From: Anastrepha obliqua
Taxonomy: Eukaryota; Arthropoda; Insecta; Diptera; Tephritidae
Assembly: GCF_027943255.1 (NCBI RefSeq)
Contig: NC_072893.1
Span: forward strand, 88,667,784-88,731,783
Direction: 5' to 3'
DNA: 64,000 nt
A program made the translations under genes and the position numbers. Below, one piece after another: positions 57,100 to 64,000 of this stretch; position 1 is the stretch's first letter, and each line of letters begins with the position of its first letter. The notes beneath the pieces were generated by a model. That model was not told the DNA's origin, did no database searches, and was given only the letters and a program-made list of their open reading frames with translations.

Positions 57100-58107
57100 T
57101 TTTGAATTAGTTTATTATAATAATTCTAGTATTTATTGTTACATTATCAACTAGACAAGCTTACGCTTAAAATTAAGTACGTTTAAAGCTAATAGAGAGG
57201 AAATACATTTAAACTCCATGATATTTATTACAAATTTATAAAGTTGCTTTGAAGTATGAGAAAACAAAAATGATTTTTTTAAATGATGGTTGATCAAAAA
57301 ATGTTTATAAAAAGAAAAAGATTGCATAAAAAACTATTATATTTTTTTCAATTAAATACATATTTCGAATCTTTAAAACATATTATAGGTACACACACAT
57401 GTACTCATACGATTGTCGCGCATATTTCTTTACACTTTGGTCATATTCATTCATGTTGGATAAAATTAAAAAAAAAAAACATATTTTGCTTCAAATTTTT
57501 TTAACTTTTATATTATTTTTAATCTTAAAACTAAAATCAACACATCAAAATAAATTGCTCCTACAAACATTTTCACGACATTTTACTACAGTTACTTGCA
57601 ACAATTTACAGCATAACCTAAATCTATAAATAATTTCTAAACGCTACAGGCGCCTCGAATTGACATACGCGTATACACAAAAATGGGCTGAAAAATTATA
57701 TTACAAAAGTTATGCTACTCCACGCGATCGTTCCTTGATTCTCTGCAGGGGGTAAGTTTCAGACGGATATCTTCCACAGCGCAGCAGCGACTTTGACCAC
57801 TACACACACAGACGTGCATATTTATCTTGGCGAGGGCGACATTGTTGACCTCAGTCGCCTTCCTTTCTTCACGAACTCCATGGGGCTGGAAGTCGTTCCA
57901 CTGGGACGATTTGTTGGCGCCGACGTTATGATATTGAAGACCTATTTGTTCGTATGTGAATTGTTTGTGTGCAGATGTGTTTAATGTTGATAAATGATGT
58001 CAGTGTGATCAAGTGAAATGTGATTGTTGTGTGTGTTCGATTTGAAGAGGAAGAGAAAATACGTAAGAGATGAGTATGGCGACATCATTTGGCCTTTTTA
58101 CGAATTT
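57100..58107 (-). other. candidate 3' untranslated region of the last gene
   Basis: It lies directly downstream (- strand) of the terminal stop codon. aataaa signals on the - strand occur at 57131-57136 and 57224-57229. The part 57710-58060 is richer in GC and free of recognised repeats. A 63-codon frame on the + strand there is probably chance. The extent of the UTR is a guess. Confidence 0.35.
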
Positions 58108-58247
58108 TTATTTGATTTTAACTCGATTTACTTTTGAATTGCCATCTATAATCTCCACGGGCTTGGAGGGCACATATGCTGAGAGGCCCATGAGACCGAA
58201 GAGCTCGGGGCTGTAAAGGCTGGACGCCGCTGTTGATGAGTTGGTGC
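58108..58247 (-). CDS. terminal exon of the Pro/Gln/Thr-rich gene
   Basis: It begins after the acceptor cttttacttttcag (complement, AG at 58248-58249), completes a glycine codon, and codes 45 residues starting TNSSTAASSLYSPELFGLMG and ending SKVNRVKIK before TAA (58108-58110). Phase match and the abrupt change from repeat DNA to codon-like sequence support it. Confidence 0.85.
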
Positions 58248-61200
58248 CTGAAAAGTAAAAGAGTCTTGTGAATAGAAATTTCATAGACTTTGAGGGATAT
58301 CTCGTAAGGTGGATTATAAAGCCGAAATAACTGATTTAAAAATTAACTTATGTGGTGTCGAGAAACATGTTTCTAACAGCTAAAACCAGCCATGCGCTAA
58401 ATTGGCATCGATGATCCAGATCCAATGTTGAAAAATAAAAATTAATAATTGGCGCGTACACTTCTGTTAGGTGTTTGGCCGAGCTCCTTCTCTTTTTTGT
58501 GGTGAGCATCTGAATTTTGGTCCACAAATGGATGGGCCTACAGTGTTAAGCCGATTCTAATATTTAGGATGTCAAAATAAAGGGTTTTCCAATAAGAGGG
58601 GTTATTTTGATATTCAAAGAAAAATGCTATTTTTTAATATAAATGATCGGGTGTTTATTAGAGGAAGGTATGTCGATAATAGTGGAAAATAACATCAGGC
58701 AAATGACCACCACGACCACGCTTACAGGACAATATCCTTTTCATGAAATTTTCCATAACCGAATTGCAAAGTGACTGCCGTATGTCCTCGATAGTCTCAC
58801 GAATTCCATATTTGAGGTCTTGAATCGACCCTGGGTTGCTGGCTCAGTGGTGTCACAAGGTGTTAAATCATAATAACTCGGTGGCCAATTGTGATCACCT
58901 CTTCGAGAGACAACACCGTCCGGAAACTTTTCCCGTAAAAGGTCAATGGTTTCGTTGCTTGTGTGGCACGTAGCACCGTCTTGTTGAAAATAAACGTTGT
59001 CCAGATCAATACCATCCAATTCCGGCCATAAAAAATTGTTAATTACCTCTCGATAGCGATAGATAACACCTGTTATTGGAAACCGCTTTAGTTATTTCAA
59101 AAGAATACACTAATCTGCTAAATAGATCTGTTGTGGGGGCCGTTTGAAACAGATTCGTATAAATGGAAAATATACTAGAACCCAACACAAGTTTGAAAAA
59201 CATTATGGCGACTCTACACCATCGATTGGAACCACTCATAACTGATCAGTTCACTGTCGGAGCGGTCGTGTCCGCTCAGTTGGTTGGTCAACAAAGATTA
59301 TTCAAGATGATGCGCCCTATCGGAAGATTTAAAATTTTCTCAAATGGCGTCGTAAGTACGTCAATCATATTTGACACTTGTGAACTAGACAGCTGCAATT
59401 GGCAAGCAATGTAGCACGTAAAGTTCAAAATAAAGATTTTCATCACTCAAAATCGTTTTGTTTTTTATTCAAAAGCAAAATTAACTTTGCATCGCCTTGT
59501 AATACCAAAAATACTCGATAAGGTAGACAATACTGGACAATCGGCAAGTGAAGGTGCGCGAACTTGAAAGAAACTATTACAGACTAATCGCGTTTCCGTG
59601 GTTTTAGTTTTGCGAAAGGCTTTACGGTAAAACAAGGGGTCTGCGGCCAAAGATGATGGCATGGTTTTATAGCACAGCAATAGTGCCAATGATCACCGAC
59701 GCCTCTTTGGTATGATGGCCAAAAGTAGACCAAATTCAGACTCAAATTACCCTTAACAGAATAGCCTATCTGAGCCTAACGGAAGCAATGCAAATTCGCC
59801 CTACAACTTTGGCTTTGGGAATGGTCACTGGACCCGTTCCACTCCACCTTGTAGCCAAACGATTGGCAGTTAGTGCAGCACCAAGGCTTCGTAATCTATT
59901 TCATCTCAAAAAGGGCAATCTTACAGGGCATGTAAGAATTCTGAGTTCAGTTCTGAATACTCCGTGCCTGATGGTCTGTGACAAGATGAAAAGAAAACTA
60001 GAATTCTCCTAGAATTTCAAGTTGGTCAACAGTAATCGCTCAGCATGGAGAAACAGTGAAATATCTTTAAAACAGGGCGCACGGGTATGGTTTGCTGATG
60101 GGTCCAAAATGCAATACGGCAGAGCCAAGGCTTGAGTTCTCGGACCACACTTCAAGAAGGCAATTGCAATGGGAAAGACGACTTCCATTTTTCAGGCGGA
60201 GGGCGCCTTAGAGCTATGTGCCAGGGAATGCCTTTATAGAGGCACGCATGGTGTAAATATCAGCATTCACTCTGACAGCCAAGCAGCTCTAAAATCGCTA
60301 GATAGCTTCTCATTTCAATCAAGGCTGGGCTGAGAATGTTTTAAAATTCTCGAAAGTCAAGCATCAAGAAACTTTGGGCACAAAAGGAATGAAATTGCGG
60401 ATACTTTAGCGGACACTCCTTTCATTGGTCCTGAACCTTTCTGCGGGGTAAACAACAGCTTCAAAAGTGCCTTTTTACGTGAGCGGGAACAACGAGGCCT
60501 AATCGAATGCTGCACAACCCAAACGGGTATGCGGCAGTCGAAAAGACCATTGATCCAGAACGTATAAAGGTAGAGGCAATCCTTAATCTCAGCAGAAAAG
60601 ACATAAAGCTCTACACTGAACTGCTAACAGGACATTGCAAACTTAATTTCCACATGAAAAAAATGGTGTGGCAGAAAATGATTCTTGTAGACTCTGCAAA
60701 GAGAGACAAGAAACAGCAGAACACGTTCTATGCGACTGCCCAGCAGTGGCACAACGCAGACTAAATTACCTGGGAAACGGGGTTATAGATCCAAAACTCC
60801 TGGTAGAAATTAAGCCTACAGCAGGTTTAGGATTTATTAATAGTATAAAACTTTTTGAGTAGGCTACATGGCTGCACAATATATACCTTAAGGTTACAGG
60901 GCACAAATAGCCATTTCATAATAATAATATTTTTGCGTATTACGTATTTATGTATGCATTTGGACATGAAAAAGCCATCCACAAGATGTGTAGCGCGTTT
61001 CCTCTCAACTAACACAGTCCCATTCATTTGATAACTATGAAGAATTGCTTGCCGGTGTCCAATACGAACGACTTACTGCATTGTTTCGTAAGAGATCGGA
61101 AATGGTCGACACAGTGGTTTTCTCGTGGTAAATCGAAACTGGCCTATAAAATTAGCTAACTTGCTCATGGTGGTTGTGACCAAGCAATGATAGATTTACC

Positions 61201-64000
61201 AGGTTTGGCCATTAGCTATGGTGAAAAACAAAATTGTGCGAACAACTTCGGCTACCTTTTCACAGAGCTCTCGGCAGCCCATTTCTGCTCACTCGTTTCA
61301 CACGTACTCACACACTCTTCCAATCAGTCGTTGTTCGGATGGTAACGTATCAACATTAGTGGAGGCTGAGTTTTTTTTAAACACATCTTCTGTTTTGTCA
61401 GCCTAATAGCTGTTTCTGTCATGCTGAGATCCGGTTAACGGTCTAATATTGAAAACCTTAAGGATTTTTTCAATAGAATTTACTTACCATTACCAGGTGT
61501 TGGCCTCACTACAAAACGCGGCGATTTTCTAATACCAAGCGGCGTTTCGGTGGTTGTGGTGGACGTAGTTAGCGCACGTTGTGGAAAGAACACTGGTTGT
61601 GGCGTCACTACATACACCTTCTCGTGTGTTTGTGGTGAAATGGACACTTTGGCTTTGCGCCAAAGTTCTGCCGGCTCTGGCTCATGTGGATCGGAACCGA
61701 AGTGCATGAAATTTGGTGCTGCGTGACCGTTACTATTCGGCGGATGCTGTGTAGATGTGCGTCTCGTTGTCATTGATGCTACTGTCGCTGTTTCGCTTTC
61801 CAGCGTGTCCAATAAACGATTATCAACTTCATCATCGATTTGATTTAACTCAAAACGTTTCGACCCGCGTTCCAAGAGCAACGCTTGCAAATCGTTAACT
61901 GATGCAGGTAATACCGAAGATTCTTCAAAGAAGCTGATTGTGGTCTTAGGCCAACGTGGTGAAGGAGTTGTTGTTGTAAGATATTCTGTTGGTATGTGCT
62001 TCGAACGGCCTCGTATTGTCGGTGTGCTGGGACGGTGTGAGAGCGAAGTGTATTCTTGCTCTGTCCAGTCGTCGATATTCTTCTGCAGCTTGGAGAGGTC
62101 GAAGCTGGAAGAGTTCGATTTTTGGTGTGCGATTTCATGTTCGCGACTCAGAAGATCGCGCAAATTGGACGCGAGTATTTTAGTAATATATTTAGTAGTA
62201 CGTCGAGGTGGTTCGGGTGGTGGTGTCTCAGTGGCTAGTTGGGCACTCACTACTTTCGACTCTTGTTGTTCGTGTATATCAACGCTGTTCTGTTGTGCTG
62301 ACCACTTCTGGAAAGCGGTATTGAGCTGCGTGTTCTGGTTAGTTGTTGAAAACGTGCGTGTCGGCTCGAATGGTCTTGGCTTATTTTTCGTTGTATAGGG
62401 AATGATAATTTGGTGTACGCCTTTGTGACGCGCGTGTGGTGGAGGTGTAGGTGGTGACATGCCAGCGTATTGGCCGCTCGCGTCAATGGCACTGTAAGTG
62501 GAGGTAGGTGTAGGTGCAGCCGGCGCACCTGTATATGCGGGCAAAGGTGGCAGTGGCGTCACTAGCCAAGGCGCGGTAGAAAAGGACGCATCCACGAAAT
62601 TGTGCTTGTGATTGGAATGACGCTCAGGTATGAAAGACGGTGCGGGCGGTAGTCGCAGATTCAATTCGCTGGGGTCGCGTGTAAAAGGTCGCGGTTGATT
62701 TTGTAACCCATGTACATGGCGTATGGGAGAATCTAGCAAGCGCTTTGGGGTTTCACGATTATCTTGCTTCACCTCTTGTGGCCGTTGTGATATCTGCGTT
62801 TGTGTGGAAGGCAGAAACTGTACTTGTGTAGTCTCTTGCGCACGCTCAGTTATATAGTTTACCTCCCCAAACTGAGACAGCTGAGTGGACAGCTCAAATT
62901 CCCGTGGTAGCTCAGTGGTCGTATAAGGGAATGTTTGTGTTAATGGCAACCAAGGTGTGTAGTCTTGATTTTGTTGCTGATGTTGCACTTTGGTCAGGTT
63001 GTGTGATGAAGCGGATGGGAAGTTATCTTCGCCTTGGGGCTCATATGGCAATCGCTGAGGTTGATAAGTATGCTGTTCATATTGCGTTTGAGGCACATAT
63101 GGCGTTGTGTAGAATGTTGTGGAAGGCTCGCGGGTATACGAAAACTGTGAGAACTCCTGCTGGGGTTGCTGGTGGGGCGAAGATGGTATCTGTTGCTTTG
63201 ATGTTGGCTGATATAATGAAGCGGGCTCTTGATATACTTGCGACTGTTGTTGAGACTGTGGCTGAGATTGTTCTTGTCCTTGTGGTTGCGTGTTCTGATA
63301 AGACTGCGTTTGCTGTGCCTGTTGCGTCTTCTGTGTTTCAGCAAAACTTCCCAATTCGGTAACTAACTGTGAAGCAGGCAGATGTTTATGCAAATTGGGA
63401 CTTAAAGTTTGATGTTTATATGGAACGGTGGCTACACTTTCCTTGGCCGATTGCTGACTAACAGGTGCGGGCTGCTGACCCAAATCAATAGAAGGCGATT
63501 GTTCGTAACTTATCGGATATTCAACTGAGGAGACGAAATCCGTTATTTGATGGCTTTTCACTATTTCAAAGCTGGGATCACGATCTCGTGCCGGCGGGGT
63601 ATACGTTTGTTCCGGTCTAACACTATCCGGTTGCAGTTCTGAAGGTGCGCCAATATTTTCTGCGAAGTGTGCTGGCTCCGTCGAGGGCAATTGTTGCTCA
63701 CTGCTCAGGGCTGATTCAGTAGTGGTTGTTGTTGTTGTGGAAGCCGCTGGCGTCAAGTAAGGCAATCTAAACGGTTGTGCATTGTAAATGGGTGGCGCAG
63801 CGATCAGATTCAGATTTGGCACGGATATTGGCAGAAATGGTGGTGCCGACGGGACATTTGCCACTGGGACTTTGTAGGCCCCGGGCAGTGGTTGATATGC
63901 TGCGGGGAATTTGAACTGCACGGCGCGTTGCTTGAGCGACGGCAGTTGATTACCTGATCCGAATGGCAACACTTGCTGTTGCGGGTATTTCTGTGAAGCT
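58108..64000 (-). CDS. Pro/Gln/Thr-rich protein, C-terminal part (5' partial)
   Basis: Two exons seen: 61488-64000 (running off the window end) and 58108-58247, joined in phase 1 across a 3240-bp GT-AG intron to give 883 visible residues. The start lies outside the window. Composition is extreme: proline, glutamine, threonine and serine dominate, with a Q-rich block (e.g. QSYQNTQPQGQEQSQPQSQQ, ~63270) and several TTTT runs of mucin-like type (~63750, ~61950, ~61555). There is no long hydrophobic segment and no recognised domain. The C-terminal exon is different: compact, with LYSPELFGLMGLSAYVPSKP and VEIIDGNSK. I do not recognise the gene. Similar composition occurs in insect extracellular-matrix or cuticle-associated proteins, but without the signal-peptide end this is only a possibility. 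Confidence 0.85.
58447..58560 (-). repeat. SINE 3'-half fragment in the last intron
   Basis: aattggcgcgtacacttctg, then ttaggtgtttggccgagctc, then tccacaaatggatgggccta. It stops near 58560, about 20 bp before the mariner-like element at 58580. Hairpin subfamily ttctgttagg. Confidence 0.85.
58580..59088 (-). mobile_element. non-autonomous mariner-like element, copy B
   Basis: Ends aagggttttccaataagagg and the complement of aagcggtttccaataacagg, with TA at 58578-58579 and 59089-59090; 509 bp. The interior on the - strand codes MDGIDLDNVYFQQDGATCHT, EKFPDGVVSRRGDHNWPPSY and YDLTPCD. The catalytic QQDGA motif is intact here, but the last DY(F/Y) block is damaged and the N-terminal half is missing. 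Its internal junction is the same as in copy A at 47560. Confidence 0.9.
59540..60865 (+). pseudogene. LOA/R1-type LINE, RNase H and C-terminal relic
   Basis: In order on the + strand: LRPKMMAWFYSTAIVPMIT and NRIAYLSLTEAMQIRPTTLA (post-RT segment), VWFADGSKM (RNase H start), FQAEGALELCARECL, ISIHSDSQAALKSLDS, HKRNEIADTLADTPFIGPEP, then LYTELLTGHCKLNFHM and the zinc-binding CRLCKERQETAEHVLCDC. Ends INSIKLFE and stop near 60862. Frame changes and stops occur throughout, so it is inactive. It lies antisense to the host gene, in its last intron. Confidence 0.82.
60866..61487 (-). other. intron sequence, unassigned
   Basis: Remaining part of the 58248-61487 intron, with no recognised repeat. It begins (in transcript sense) with the donor gtaagtaaattc at 61487. 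Confidence 0.45.
61488..64000 (-). CDS. penultimate exon of the Pro/Gln/Thr-rich gene
   Basis: It stays open from 63999 to the donor at 61487-61482 (complement gtaagt). The apparent stop at 61480-61482 is inside the intron. The last residues before the splice are FVVRPTPGN, and the split codon gives G. The frame is 837 codons long without a stop. Confidence 0.9.

Noticed and set aside
57793..57984. 63-codon + strand frame
   Set aside because: Lies in the presumed 3' untranslated region of the opposite-strand gene; no motif.
61480..61487. Stop codon at 61480 as the end of the Pro/Gln/Thr-rich protein
   Set aside because: It lies inside a strong splice donor (gtaagtaa), and a phase-matched terminal exon exists at 58108-58247.
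62904..63362. 152-codon + strand frame
   Set aside because: Shadow of the Pro/Gln/Thr-rich coding exon, caused by its biased composition.
1..64000. Endogenous virus, LTR retrotransposon, Helitron or Polinton
   Set aside because: No capsid, envelope, integrase or polymerase frames, no paired long terminal repeats and no Helitron ends were recognised. Diverged remnants could have been missed.

Overview
The window is a piece of a higher-fly (Diptera: Brachycera) nuclear genome, most likely from a tephritid fruit fly or close relative. That assignment is inference. It rests on two split genes with short GT-AG introns, catatgta-type microsatellites, and a repeat load of mariner, Tc1, hAT and non-LTR elements together with an abundant tRNA-headed SINE. 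No bacterial, viral, rRNA or genuine tRNA genes were seen.

Layout. Positions 1-37.3 kb hold no confident protein-coding host gene. They are AT-rich DNA scattered with SINE copies, LINE relics (1.7, 18.8, 24.7, 25.0, 34.3 and 35.2 kb), a foldback element (2.2 kb) and five mariner-group insertions. One of these, at 19713-20981, is complete, with matching terminal repeats and an uninterrupted Mos1-like transposase. A possible non-coding 5' exon lies near 4.6-5.4 kb. From 37356 to 44863 on the + strand is a complete monocarboxylate-transporter-like gene (SLC16/MFS; six coding exons, 660 aa). Its introns carry a mariner relic, a LINE relic and SINEs. From 45 to 57 kb is another transposon-rich stretch: a Tc1-like element with a mariner-like element nested in it, a TTAA-flanked element abutted by a nearly intact hAT element, and a LINE 3' end split by a second TTAA element. 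The last 6 kb, on the - strand, hold the 3' part of a gene for a Pro/Gln/Thr-rich protein. Its large exon runs off the window end, and a 45-codon terminal exon lies at 58108-58247 beyond a 3.2-kb, transposon-filled intron.

How the parts relate. The most informative relationships are between mobile elements. The SINE shares its last ~37 nt, in the same order and spacing, with the extreme 3' end of a LINE found twice here, as expected if that LINE supplies its reverse transcriptase. Two short mariner-like copies share the same internal deletion but keep the transposase C-terminus, so they look like an amplified non-autonomous family. Nested insertions (mariner-like in Tc1, hAT at the edge of a TTAA element, TTAA element in a LINE) give a relative order of insertion. 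Coordinates of relics without clear ends are approximate.
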